Under the pieces are notes generated by a model that had not been told where the DNA came from, did not search any database, and was given only the letters and a program-made list of their open reading frames with translations. Made by a program: the position numbers and the translations under genes. Shown one piece after another: positions 46,483 through 59,419 of a DNA stretch of 64,000 nucleotides (positions are counted from its first letter, which is position 1; each line of letters starts with the position of its first letter). Origin of the DNA: Trogon surrucura (Eukaryota > Chordata > Aves > Trogoniformes > Trogonidae); NCBI GenBank assembly GCA_020746105.1, contig CM036636.1, positions 6,138,001 through 6,202,000 of the forward strand, given 5' to 3'.

Positions 46483-49105
46483 GGAGGCCGCGGGAGGAGT
46501 AGAGGCAGCAGAGGCGTAGCGCAGCGCTCTTCCTCCTCCCCTCACCCCCTCCTCATCACCTTTCCCGTTACGCGCAGCCCATCCATTCCCGCACATCCTC
46601 ATCGGCAACCACGGATCTGAAGCACGTGCCGGCCTTGCACAGGAGACGGGACCTGGAGCGGCTCCTGCACGTCCCCGGCACGGGGATGTCTTGCCAGCGA
46701 CCAAACCGGGGCCGCGCTTCTCCGCTCTGCTGCGCCCACGGGCGGCGCGACGGCCGTGTACAGCTCTGGGCGTGTGACTGGGGTTTGGGCAGGGGCTGCC
46801 TTGCAGCGCAGGCCCTCTGCTTCCCTTCCCGGGAGGAAGGGGGTGCAGAGGGGAGGAAGGCCCGCGTGTTCTGTGTTGAGCACTGGTAACCGCAATTTCC
46901 CTTTTGAATTTCACTGAAGTTTCCTGTTGGTGTTTGGTTTGGGAAATCACTGCGCGGGGCGAGGTGTGAGTCTGCACGTGTCTGTAGGCAGCCACCTCCA
47001 CTTGCGTGGGGAGGTCGGACGTGGGTAAAGGAAGTTGTAGGGAATGTCTGTGGGTTGCTGGAAGCCCAGAGTGCCACCTCTCTTTTTTTCTGGGTAAGGA
47101 AAGCTCCTTCCATCTACCCAGGTTCCCTGGGTCTTCCTTTCCCACTTGCTTCTCTCGGGTGAACCCAGGAACCTTCTGGGCTGTGGGGGTCTGAGCTGGC
47201 TCTGGAGCCGGGGACAAGGTCACTGGAGGGAGCTGGCTCTGGGGGAACAGCTATGCAAAGGCACCGCTCGGGCGGCGCCAGCTCAGGCTCCTTCTCAACA
47301 GGCACAGACCCTCACCTGTTCGCACACCTTCATCGCTGGGTCCAACCTACCCTCTGTGCTCCCTGTTTCCTCCTCTGTGCTTTGCTGCCCCCGGGGCTGG
47401 GCTGGCCTCAGTGGCACAAGGTGACCGTGGTTGCTACTGCTTGGCCATAAGTTGTAATGGCAGCCCCGTAGCAAAGGGATTTGCCCAAGAAGCAGCGTGT
47501 CCCCCAGCTCTTTTAGGAACGTGTCCCTGGAGCAAAGGCAGCATGGTGGGGCAAGCATGCAGCTTTACATGCATTTATATACTCGCACTGGAAACAAAAA
47601 GCATAAATAACCCAGGACAGCTGCTTATACCTGGAGAAAGCTCTTTTCCTCTGCCATTCCCTACTGGTGTTGCTGTGCTGGACCTTGGGCAGAGGGACCA
47701 CGCTTCCAGTGCCACCAGCGGTGGCAGCTCGAAGGCAGACAGGTGGGTGGTGGTGCCCGGCTTGTACCAGCAGCGTCGCTGGGAGGGCAGAAGCGACTGG
47801 TGCTGGGTTTGGGCTGAGCTGTCCTGTCCACAGGTCTTGACCGAGGTGGTCCACAACTTTTTAGTTGGAGAAGTGATGTTTCTTCTTGGGGTTCCCAGGC
47901 TGGGTGTGGGAGGGACGGGGCTCTGGTTTGGTGTTTCTGGGGGGCTGAGGGAAGCAGGGGTCCTTTCTCTGTCGCTCCCTCAGGCCATGGAGGGGGTGGT
48001 GGGGCTGCCCCCAGCCAGGCTGCTCGGCCTTTGCTGCTGCATTGCTTAACTGTTGGGTGGGGAAAAAAATAGCCTGATTGTGAATTTATTTTTTTTTTCC
48101 ACAATTCTCTTTTTGCCAGACCTACTTGCTTGCTCTTACAAAGTTTCTCACAGGTGCTCAGGAGGGAGAGCAAGAAAAGAGTCTAAATTATGAGGCAGCC
48201 AAACACAGGTGTCTGCAGAGCTAAAGCAGAGCTTCCTAGCGCTGCCACCGTCCTGGCTGCGCCTGGCTTGGCCCCGGGGGGTGGGGGGCAAGGACCTTGT
48301 GACCTGCCTGAAACAAATTTGAACTTACGTTTTAAGTTGAAATGGAAGACTGGGGTTAAGTCTTGTTTTACTTCTAAATGGAACATGTTTTGTCTTGGCT
48401 TTCCAAATCGATCCACTCCCCAAGAGCTGCTGGAACTTGGGTCAGTCTCCAGTGGAGCAGTTCAGCAGCCAGTGCCTGGAGCAGAGACCCCAGGCGTGTC
48501 CACCTGTGTCCCCTCCCGTTGCCGTGTGGCTTTTGGCAAGTGTCACCATACTTTATGTGGCTTTGCAACATCTGGCTGGCAACAGGCTGTGGTTTCCCAA
48601 AGCTGCACAAGGGTCGGGAACACGTCTCTCTTGGTCATCTTATGGAAATGGGGTTTGCATGCAAAAGGGTGAGGGGAAATATTGATATCCACGCATGAGA
48701 GGAACACCAAGAGTGTGAGGTACAGCACCAAAAGGTTGGGATGCAGCTGCTGCTCCCTGGGGACGGTGTCTCTGGGCTTGGGACCTGCTGAGGAGGTGGA
48801 AGGAGGCTCCTGTAGAGCTCTGTGTTTCTTGCTTGCCTGAATCTGTGCGTCTGCCCTGCTAGGAATTTCTGGACTCGAAGCAGATAATTCTTTGAGTCTT
48901 ATCAGCCCGCTTGGCATGTGCCCCCGTCGCGTGGCAGCCAGCTGCTTGCCTTCGTCCGACTCCCACCGACAGCTCCCGGGGCTCTGCTCTTCTCCCGGTG
49001 GGTCCACACACGTAGCAGCAGCCAGGGCCGCTCGATGTCTGAAGCAGCACCCCCCTACCTCCTCCCGCATTGTCATTTTAATTAAAAGTTTCTGTGTTTT
49101 GCACT
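46483..49105 (+). other. PTPA: Probable PTPA 3' UTR
   Basis: No protein-like frame follows the stop. The first good poly(A) hexamer I located is ATTAAA at 49081-49086, followed by a T/G-rich stretch. A 3' UTR of about 2.6 kb is inferred from that; an earlier cleavage site with a variant hexamer cannot be excluded. Confidence 0.5.
49081..49086 (+). terminator. Candidate PTPA poly(A) signal ATTAAA
   Basis: ATTAAA is followed by gtttctgtgttttg and a GT-rich downstream element (gactctgttggtctctc), the usual arrangement of a cleavage site. Confidence 0.5.
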
Positions 49106-52100
49106 GTTGACTCTGTTGGTCTCTCTTGGACCGGGGTTTGGTCCCGCTTTGGGAGCAGAGCCCGCGGAGCCGATGGCGGGAGCCTTTGGCACAGGGAAGG
49201 GCTTCGTGGAGGCGCTTGCCGTGTCGGTGGTCGATCTCTTGCTCGCACCAAAATTGACTCGTTATTTAACTGCATGTAGCAAGCATATCCAGTCTGCCTC
49301 TGTTTCTGACAGACACCTTCTCGGGTGTCTTTCTGTCATATGTTTTATTTATTTAACTTTTTTGCTGTGCCCACCCCGCCCTCTCCTGGCTTGGCTTTGG
49401 CCGGTAGGTGATGTGGGAAGCCTGTTCCCAGGCCAGCAAATACCTCTTGAAGATCAGAGACTCTCGTAACTAAAGGATGTCTGAGCCTTGTTTCTGCGGC
49501 AGGGTGAGAACTGGAACCTTTTTCTTCAGATGTTTTTCCTGTCCTGCTCTAGGGGCTGACTCAGGACTTCCAGCATCAGTTTAGCTCAGCAGCTTTGTTG
49601 GATTCATATAGAAAAATATTACCTGAGAAAATTCTCACAAGTGGTCGGAGCTAGCGTAGATGTGCTTAGCAAATGCTGGTTTTCTTGGCCCTGGGTTATG
49701 TCTTCTCCATCAGCGCAGGCCAACCGTGGGAGCGCGTGTTGCTAAAAGTGGCAGCAGCGTGGAGGGGTGGATGGTGAGCAGAAATGTCATCTTGGATCAC
49801 AGATGTTTTCGTTGAAGGCACTTGAATTCGTCTTGGACGCGTCCCTTGGTGAACATGACGTGCGGCAAGGGGGAAGCAAACGTTGTGTGGGTTTCTTGCC
49901 ATCTTCCCGCTCAGCCCGCTGACCAAGCAAGCTGTTTTTTTTTAAATTCAGTTTTCAGAACTGGATCCTTCAGGGTCGCGACATGTAGGCTGGTTCATGT
50001 TTCTGTTTGACAGCTGTTGCCTTTACACGGGGCACGTTTTGCGAATCGCCGTCACTTCCCCTTTCTCTTTCTTCGCAGCCCTCCTTTATAAATGATCGTT
50101 CGTGGCAGCCACTAATAAATGAAGTAAGAGTTAAGAGAAGCAGGCTCGTGTGGTGATAGTAGTAAAAGAATAAAAAATAGAACTGTTTCACGCCATTGTT
50201 GCTGTGTTAACTTGTCCCTGGTGTGTGGCTCAGTTCCATTATGTAGTGCTGGGTTCCTGCTATTAAATAGGCAAAGAAGTCCCCACTGCAGGACCGACAT
50301 TTGTTGAGCAGCAAAATCTGAGGTGGCAGCTTCCAGGATGAAGATGCTTCGTGCCCCGAGGAACCGGTGTTGAACCATACAAGAGCTCTGGATGCCGCAC
50401 CGCGTGCCTGCCACTGCGTTGATCCCTGAGAGAGGGAAGGAGGCAGAAATGGGTGGGAGAAGGAGGAATCGGTGGTTATCGATGACTGCTAACGTAACCT
50501 GAACTTTCCTGCTGCCAGCGTGCCGGTGGGAACCTTCTACGGTTGAGATGCTCGTGAGGTTCTCATTGCTGTTTCCACAAGGACTCGCCTGGCTCAGATG
50601 TAGAATTTAACAGGGCTTCTGGAGGTTATTTCATGCTCTAAGAGCCAAGAGGAGAGATCTTCATCCTTTAATGCTGTTTCCCCTTCGGTGGATGAGCACT
50701 CTTCCCATTGACACCAGAGCAAACTCCTTGAGCATCCTGGGGACAGACGCGTCTTTCCCTGGACTGGTCTTGTAAAAATTGTGCCAAACTTCAAGCGAGG
50801 ATGAGCCAAGTTGAAAAAGGGCTGCCTCCACAGCAGGTTTAGCGAGGGCTGAACCATGACGGGCATCTGCAGCTTGGAGATACACTTGCTCAGAAGAGCA
50901 GAGGGCTGTGAGCAGGCTTCGGAGGTTAGAAAAGGCTTCTGAGGGGGTGGAGTGGGTGCTTCTGCTTGCTATAAAAAGCCTGGGCTTGGGAATGTCTACA
51001 TCGGCCGGCTCTACGCAGGGCATAAATACAGTTGTCGTTAAAATCGGAACGAGTCACTTGCCCGTGTTCCCAGTTGCAACTGTAACGCAGATAATAAATA
51101 ACATCGAAATCCCTCAGCAGAAGTTGGGCTCCTTCATGCTCGGCGTGTGCGAGCCTGTGGACTGGGGGCTTGTGGGAACGGTGCTGTGGGGCCCTGATCC
51201 AGCAGGCACCAGGGGGTGTGTTTAAATCCTGAGCGCACACTCGCTCCCTTTTATAAAAGTAGATGAAGGGCGCGCTCAAGGATTTGCTGAACCTGTAAAT
51301 GGAGGAAAGAGAGAAAGCAGAAGAGCAGTTCCTCATCGGTTCTTCTGTTTCTAAGACATCTTGGAGAGATGCAGACTGCACCGCCCATGTCGAGGTACAC
51401 AAATTACCTGTTTTGACATGAATTCCTCCCGCTTTTATGTGTGGAAACAACTTTTTTTTTTTCATTTTGAGGTGATGAGGTCTATGGTGCTAGACCCCAG
51501 CCTGGTGAATAGTTGTGTAGCTGCAGACCACGTCGTGTGTACGGAGTTAATGAGGTGCACGAGCACTGCGCTTCTACAGCCTTTGTGTGGACACGAGCCT
51601 CTGAGTTTCGAGGGGTAGTGCTGCGAAAGGGAACACGTGTGGTACTGTTGCTAGAAGAGCCAATATTCCCTACAGGCAACATGTCCTACGATGGCTACAG
51701 ACTATATAAAATTGGCTGGTGTGGTGGTTGGAAAGAAATTCCAGATAGGTTGCAAGATGCTGGAGTGTGTTCTTTTACTGGGTACTAGAAAGTGACTGCC
51801 CTGAGAAGGGCCTTATTTTCCCTGTTCGGAGCATGTACCTTTAAAAATATTAGTTTAGGTATTATATATCCTCTTTGAAAAAAAAAATTCCCTTGTAGGC
51901 AAGAATAAAACTTACAAAAAGGCTGTTACAGAGATCATCAGCTCTCTATTAGATAGCTTGGAATATGCTCCACTAGCACCAGAGTTTAGTCTTCTCCAAA
52001 TTACTGTAGAGGATTTGACTGTATCTTGCTGATCCATCCACATTTTAATTTCCTCTGCACGGATACATATTGCAGGATGCTGGAAATCCCCAAGCCCACT

Positions 52101-55100
52101 GGAGCTGCAAGACTGGATGTTTCATCCTGTAACACCAATAAAATGTTAATGCATACTAATAGCAACAGCAAAGGGGTTTATGGAGCGAGCTTGGGAGCGT
52201 TTTATAATTGCCGGGTATCTGTGTCACAGAGAATTTGGGGTTAGAGTCGTCAAGTATTGCGTTTTGTCAACCCAGGAAAAGAAACCCCTTCAAATATACC
52301 TCAAACCTACTGATTTTTATAATTAAAGGGGGAAGATAGAAGATGAGTCCCTGGGGAGAGAGTCAAACAGAAATTGCACATACAAAAGAGAGCTGCCCAC
52401 GGGTTTGGATGGATTCAGAAGATGTGGGCTCAGTCGCCTGCTCCTCCATGGACCCCTGCTGTAACCTTAACCGAGGACACCACCTCGGTTTCCCACCTGG
52501 AGACCAAGAAGAGAATCATGGTCCTGCTTTATAAACACAGTAAATCCAGGCATGAGGTGACATAAAAACATCAGCAACATGAAATCCAGGGAGCTGGGGC
52601 ACGAATTGGCTTCTCCACATATTGCCCTGCCCAGCTGGAGCATCCCACGATTTTCAGGAGCTCCTTGCATTTCTCCTCAGTTCAGCCTGGTGGTGTGGTC
52701 CTGTTTACTGCAACTGAAGATAAGGTTGGAAAAAAAAAAAAAAAAGAGAGAAATCTGAAATTGGTGTCAGAGGGACCAGGTTTCCTCCATCCTGCAGTGT
52801 TTCCATGTACTATCTTGCTGGAGCTGCCAGCCTTCTGTTGTGTCCCTCAGCCTCTCTGACCTGAACGTGTATCTCTGAGGTGCTCCAGGCAGTTTTGGGG
52901 AACTGTGGGACAAATAAAGCTGTGGAGATTGTGCCCCATTAGAAGCACCACACCAGGAAGTGCTGATTCGCCCGGCTGGCAGTTGGCTCCGCCGTTTCTC
53001 ACGCTGGACCAGAGCACGTGGTCTCTGTGGTCCATGGGCAGAAGGGGAAGAGCCTGGATGACCACAGCGCTGCTTGTTTTAATGGCTGTGCCCTAAAACC
53101 TGGGGATTTTCCAGAGTCAACAGATCTCGAGCCAAGGTATAAGCCAGAGGCATTGCCTAACCCGGCAGGCACCGGCGGGCCAAGCTGAAGAAGCTCTGCC
53201 TGTAAATGCTCCTTAAACAATGTTAGCCTGAGTTAACACAGCGGTAGCTCCGGGGGGACAAACTGAAGGCTCAGTCCTCCCCCTTATCTCTCCTTGTCAC
53301 CAAGGTAGAGGACAGAGCCCAGCCCACGGTGCTGCAGAGACTGGGATGTTCATGTCCCACTTTTGGGGAGTCTAAACCACGTTCTTGCCTTCTGGTTCAC
53401 AGGGGAGTGGCAGAGCCGGGATGTTCGTGGTGCTGCAGGAGAGGAGAGCGCTCCTGGCACAGGGGCATGGTGGTTGTCACCTGGCCCTGAGAGTCCTCCA
53501 AGCTTTTGTGGCACCTGTGGGACTGCACCCAGGGTGCTGCTTGGCCACTACATGGGGTCAGCTGCATCCCAAGCCGAGTCCTGCTGGAAGGTGTCTGCGA
53601 AGCTTTCCCTTGCCTCACACCAGCGTGGGGCTGGTGAGGACGAAGCCTGACACTTCACACACCCATTTCGGGCTGGCGGTTGATCTCCAGCACGAAAGCA
53701 AATGAAACGGGGGCGTTCTGAGACGCCGTTCTCCGAGCTGCATGTCCAACAAGCCCTGGCTTCCTGCTAGGAGAGAGTTCATAGGAATATCCCTGAATCC
53801 TGAGCACCCCGTTTGCAAATGGTTTAGGAGCAGGAACAGGTTTCTTTTCGGGGTGGGCAGCCCCAAACGCTGCTGAGCCTGGGTGCTGGGTGAGGGCAGC
53901 ACTGGGGGGCGTGCGGCAGCCGCGGCGAGGAGGAGAAGCGGGCACGGGCACGGCAAGTTGTGGTGGTGAATTGTTCATCCTCGCTAGGGAGCAGAGAAGA
54001 AACAAAAGCTGGAGCAGTGCAGGGCACGGGGCTGGCTGGGCGAGGAGGAAAAAGAAAAAAATAATTGTGTAGAATTTCATCGGGGAGCTTGAAAAGAGGC
54101 GATTTTGTGAGCAAATGGTCACCTCCCGGAGCAGAACTTCCCCATCTCCAATTTCAAAATTCCATTCACATCAACATCCACTTTCATGTTGTAAAACCTG
54201 GGGAAAACGAAAAAAAGAAAAAAAGCAACTTCACACATTTCAATCCAATAGCCTCATTTTGGCGAGGAGAAAGGAGGGAAAGCACTGCTTTAGTGGTAGT
54301 TTATACAAAAAAACCCAAGACCCGAAAGTGTGGACTCGAGGCAAGTGTGGCTGTCCCAAAGCCCGAGGCTGCTCCTGCCCTCGTGGGGGCTGAGCCCATG
54401 TGGGGCCATGAAAGAGCTGCTGGAGTCCAGCCACAAGTGGGAGCACAGGGCACGGTGTAGATGCTGCACTCTGATACGAGTCCCCACAGGTTTGACATGA
54501 CAGGAGCAGGGGCAACATCCTCCCCTCCCGGCCATGGGTATGGCCCAAGGGGGACCTGCCAGCCACGTAAGAAGGGGCAGCTTCAATCCTCTAAAAGTAG
54601 CCAAAGAAGGGTATGAAGGAGTGGGGATGGTCCAGAGCACCATCCTGGGCAGCTCATGGGTAGCAGCACATATGGGGTTAATGCTCTTCCTCATCCCCAC
54701 AGGTGTGGGCCAGGTGCCTCTGGCCCAATCAAGGGGCCAGAAGTGAGTATAAGAGCAGGGTTTGGTGGAGCTTCTCCCTTTCTTTGCTCTCCTCCTTCCT
54801 CTATAGGACCTGGAGACAGTTGGTGCCTTCCCTGGGGAAGAGGGGCCAGGGCGGCTCTGCCCCTGAGCTTGGCTGGCTCCTTCTCTCCATGCTTGACCTC
54901 CATGTGCTATTTGGCATAAGACAAAGCCCTGGGTGTGAAGCCTGTGGTCCTCTTGCCTGCCTGGCACCAAAACTCCAGAGAACAACTCAGCTGGACTTCC
55001 CTTTTGTCCTGAGGAGCAGCTGGAAAAGCACTCAGCCTCCAAGGGTCTGCAAACCCGCCCCAGGTCCCTCTGCAAGGGGACCAGGACCACCGCAGGTAGT

Positions 55101-58100
55101 GCAGCCTCCTCGCCTGAGCGATGCTGGGGGAGCTGCTGTCTGGGAGAGCAGGTGAGCCCACTGGTTTATGGATTTTGCTTGGCTGAATTGTGTTAGTCCC
55201 AGTGTGGACAAGTTAGCAGCTGGGTTTGTTGTGCGGGTAGCAAGTCCTTCTCTGGAGATCCCTGGTTGGGTTTATGTGGTGGAAAGGTGGCTGAGGGGGT
55301 CTGTGCCCCCCTGCTTTGCAGCAGGGATCTGCCCAGCTCGTGTCTCTGTGGTGCCAGCAAACCCCCAAAGCACGCAGCATCGGCGTCTTCCAAATGTTGG
55401 TGGGGGTTTTTGTTTCTCCTACTGTACAACTGAGATACTTGTGCGTCGATGGTGGCGGTGGTGTGCTGCTGAGGTGGCTGCTTTGCGCTTAGCATCTGCT
55501 GCTTCTGTGCAAAGCTCTTTTTACCCTGATTTTTTTCTGCCATATTGTTTTTGCTGTTAGATATAAGGGGCAGCATCTTCTGTCACACAACAGCCTCCTC
55601 TTAACTTTCCCAACGCGCGCTGGTAAATCCAGGGTAGGCTTAACTCAAGGAGCAACATTAATCATCAAATCTATAAGTAGGATACAGAAAGGCCAAGTGT
55701 GAATAATTACTGCTCAGATGCTAATTACCCAGGCCCAGACCAAACCCAACATATTAAACACCCCGCTAACGGGAGCGGCCTCTCGACCACGTTGCTGTGT
55801 CCCCCACAGCTCTCCTACCGCTCTCTCTGCAGGGGACTCCTCCAAACATCTGCTAACATGTGCAGATCCTGAAATATATTTCTGTTTGTTCGTATTCAGC
55901 CAGGGAGATGAATTGGGAGGGATTTGACTCGTGGCTGACAGGCTGAAGGACGGCCAGAGCCTGCACTGGGATCGGCAGAGCACAAAGTTGTTCTTCTGGG
56001 GTCGTGCTGCTAGGAGTGGGTGAGGTTTTGTTCTTGGCCCATGTGGTTTAGGAGGACACAGAGCAGGTCCGTCTGTGGGTTGGCACCTGAGAATCAGTGA
56101 AAGGGTGGGTTTTCTTTGAGTGAGTGCCCAGCCCCTCCCAGGGGAGCTGGGTGCTGGAGGCCGAGCTGGGCTGGCAGCTTGGGATATGAGAGGGGTCAGT
56201 GCTCCATCACTGTGTCCATCCTTGTCCCTTCTGGGACCAGTCGGGTGTGCAGCAAAGTCCTCACCCGGGCTGAGCTGCTCCAGTGGCACGAGGACCTGGC
56301 AGGGCTGTTGGCTTTGGCGCTGGATCTCATGCACAACTTTCAAGCGCCAGACCTGAACCCTCCAAACGCCCGTGGGTTGAGCTCTGTGACAAGTGGGCAC
56401 TGGGGACGCCTCTGGGGTGAGCTCAGGCGCCGGCACTGGCTTTGGGTTGAATTTCTGCCTCTTGTTACTGGAGGCAGCATCTCTCCCTGGGGCAGGGTGA
56501 CCCTTTCCCCAAGCCAAGGGAGTTCAGCAGGGGGCACCCCAAGAAGCGGATCTGCCCGCAGAGAGCATTTCGCAGGGGGAATGGGAGGCCACAGCTGTCT
56601 CGCAGCTGGTGGAGCCAGCGGTGTGTGCACAGAGGTGGTTCCTTCTGCCGTGGCAACAGTGCAGGACCCCCAGACTCCCCTCGCTCTCTCCCACCTCCCA
56701 CAGTTCTGTGCCAGCAGCCAAACTCCACCTGCCCCCTCTGCAGAGCCCCTCGGTGCCTCGCTCTGAGGCTGTCAGGCACAAAATTCTGGCGATGTCCATT
56801 CACCCCGGGGAGGGGGCACTAACAGGAGCGAGGACACAGAATGATCTTTAGGGTCAAACTGTTCAGCATCAGCAACAGCAGCTCTAAGGTCGGGCAGTGC
56901 TGGGACATGTTGAACCGTGCTGGGGGGCAGATCTGGGTGGGGGGCAGGTGCTGACATGGGAGCAGAGCTCACGGCTGGGCTGGGGGGGGTCTTGTGGTTG
57001 TGGCTGAGCTCCCCCAGATTTCGGGTCCTTAACCCTGCTCCAGCCCATCTGTTCAGCATCTCTCAACGGAGATAAGGACTGGAGGGGTGGAGGCCGAGGT
57101 GGTGGGTGGTTACTGGGGTGCGTGGGGGGCACAGCCCCCTTCCTGCGAGCACCCAGGGGCATTCAGATGAGTTGCGAAGGGATTTTGCGCCTGCAAGACT
57201 AGGAGCGTGTGCGAGAGTGAGGATGGGCTTATGTTGGGGGGGTGCAACCTTCCCCTGTCACCTCCCTTCTAGCCTGAATGCTTCTGCCATCATGATTAAT
57301 TTATCAGGTACTTATGAATATGCAGATGAGGCTCTGGTTTCCAGGCTCTGCTTTCAGGAGAGAGGCTGTGTGATGGGCTTTCTGCTGCTGCCGTCTTCGT
57401 AAGAAGAAAAATGTCATGTACCAGGGTTGAAAATAAATAAATAACTGTGCTGCCGAGAGCATCTGAGTCTTAGCAGCTCCACAGAGCCGTGGGATCTCCT
57501 CGTTCTTCAGTGTCAGGTATTTTTATGAGTGTCCCCGTGGCATATGCACCCTGTCTCGCCATCCCACATGGTTACTGGTGACGCAGAGGCTTCTTTGCCA
57601 ATTCCAGCCTCTGAAACCTTGACAGAAGCCCCAGAAACTTCCAGTGTGAGTGGGGGTGAGGGCTGGCTCCCCCCAAGTGAAGGCGTTTGGGAGGGAAGGG
57701 TGCGCCCAAGGCGGTCGAGTCCTGCAAGAATGGGGGGTTCTCCTGGTGATGGTCTCTTTACTACTGGAAACCCCAAGGTTTGGGAGATGGGGGGTCTGTT
57801 TGGGAGCTGTGAGTGTATGTGGCTTTTTGGCTAAAGCAAGCTCTGCCTCTCTCTGGCTGGGCTGCCCGGGGTAGGGGCTACAGGGCAGTGGTTCTTTGAA
57901 GTTTGGGACTTGGCGTGCAGCTGTGCTGACCTGTGGGCATTCACAGAGGTACCTGGCTAAAACTTCCCCCAAATATCGTGTGCTACTGCTGGTTCTGCTG
58001 ATCCCCCTGCTGGGGCCATGCTCCAGCCACCTCCGTGCTGGGGAGTGGTGACTCCCGGGTCAGGGGAGCAGGACTGGGTAGTGGTGACTCCTGGGTCAGG

Positions 58101-58300
58101 GGAGCAGGACGAGGCTGGGTAAGGCCTCGGGGCTGCCTGGGGGTTCCAGCCCCGGGGCCTGGAGCAGGGAGAGGACTTCTCCCATGAGTGACTCCCCCGG
58201 CTCTGCTCAAAGCATCCAACGCCTGGGTTTGGCAGAGCGCTTGGGTTCTCAGCAGTGCTCCCCTCAGTCCTCCTGCACCTGGGCAGGGGTTTTATAACTT
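49106..58300. other. Intergenic region between PTPA and IER5L
   Basis: I recognise no protein-coding gene in these 9 kb. AATAAA hexamers on the plus strand at 50114-50119, 51904-51909, 52137-52142, 52913-52918 and 57432-57437 could end non-coding transcripts, but no exon is supported. AT-rich, low-CpG stretches at 51830-52330, 55640-55760 and 57280-57450 stand out from the GC-rich surroundings. Long open frames at 54290-55090 and 55714-56517 (minus strand) have no recognisable domain and their length is compatible with chance at this G+C content. Confidence 0.65.
58045..58110. repeat. 36-bp tandem duplication
   Basis: The unit beginning gtggtgactc(c/t)cgggtcag type sequence occurs at 58045-58080 and again from 58081, where 30 bases match with one difference before the copy diverges by a short insertion. 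It is a recent-looking local duplication in intergenic sequence. Confidence 0.8.
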
Positions 58301-58329
58301 TTATATTTTTAATTTCAATTTATTTTCGG

Positions 58330-59390
58330 GGGCTATTTGGAGGAGCAGCAGGAGAGAGGAGCATGGCTCAGCCCCGCAGCCGGATCTTGCTTCCTGAGCG
58401 GGACGGTGCTGCCCGACGCGGGGAGAGGGGCACCTTCCTACGCCCCTTAGTGGGGTCGGGGACCCCCCCAGTCCCAGCCCCGGCGCTGCGGGTCCCGTTG
58501 CGGGCGCCAGGGGGAGCTGCGGGCGCGGAGCGCGGAGCGGGGCGCGCAGGCGGGGCGGGGGGAGCGCTCGGCGCTCCGGCTCCTCTGCGGCTGTAACACA
58601 CCCGCGGAGCCCCCCGCGGCTCCGCAATCCCATTTTTTGGGCCCCTGTCTCTCCGGGAGAGAGGAAGGTTGCGCCCACGCGGTGATGCGCGGAGGGTGTG
58701 TTGGTCAGAGCCAGGGGGTCCCGGGAATGCTGAGGAGAGGGGGTTGTCCCGGGGGGCAGAGGAGCGGCTCCAACTGCGGGATTTGCGCTGGATGCTGGAA
58801 ACTGCGCGTTCTGCACGGGAGTTAAAAAAGAATATATATTTTAATATTGTCCCCTCCTGAGGCGGGCTGGGGGGGGGTGGGTGAGGAGCGTCCCCGGCCT
58901 CGTTCCTTTGGTGTCGAGGACGGGGGGAGAATAAGATAATACATTAAAAAAAAAAAAAAAAAAAGAGGGGGGGAAGGCAGGAAAGACCCGCCCGCACCAC
59001 CCAGCGGCCCCGCGCGGTGAGAACAAACTCCAACTCGAAAAAAACTTCCCGAGCGCACCGGGGGCCGCGGAGGAGCTGCCCAGGTGCAGGGGGAGGGGGG
59101 GCGCGCAGGTAGCGGCAGGGTCGGGGCTCCCTTCGGCTGCCCCCGCCCAGGAAAGCGGGGACACTCAGAATCCCTGGCCCCTTCCTCACCTGGGACCGCC
59201 GGCCCCCGGGGGGGTTGCCTCCTGCCAGCCGGGGGGGCTGAGGGTGAAGGTGTTTGATGTTGGGGAGGGGACAAAGGGGGCTTTGCAGGGGGGGGAGCGA
59301 GCGGGGTGCAGGGGCGGGTCGGAGCCTCCGCAAAGGTTCCCCGGTGCTGAGAGGGGCTTCCGCGGGCTGCGGTGTGAAGGAAAGCGAGGA
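58330..59390. promoter_or_regulatory. Orphan CpG island downstream of IER5L
   Basis: This is a dense CpG, G+C-rich block of about 1 kb, interrupted by an A-run of 18 at about 58946-58963. It stops abruptly at the AT-rich end of the IER5L 3' UTR (about 59400). It is separated from the IER5L promoter island by the 3' UTR. No known gene starts here. An AT-rich stretch with tttataac lies just 5' at about 58288-58300. Confidence 0.6.
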
Positions 59391-59413
59391 CACAGCAACT
59401 TTATAATCGACTT

Positions 59414-59419
59414 TTTATT
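59414..59419 (-). terminator. Distal IER5L poly(A) signal
   Basis: The plus-strand tttatt reads AATAAA on the minus strand, at the boundary between AT-rich 3' UTR-like sequence and the GC-rich block below 59390. Confidence 0.6.

Noticed and set aside
46390..47223. 277-codon minus-strand frame over the PTPA last exon and 3' UTR
   Set aside because: It is antisense to the real exon and has no protein resemblance.
54290..55090. 266-codon minus-strand open frame
   Set aside because: No recognisable protein features. It is kept only as context for the promoter-like module on the opposite strand.
55714..56517. 267-codon minus-strand open frame in the intergenic gap
   Set aside because: No domain, Pro/Ser-rich composition, no splice or promoter support. 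A frame of this length is expected about once by chance at this G+C content in 64 kb.
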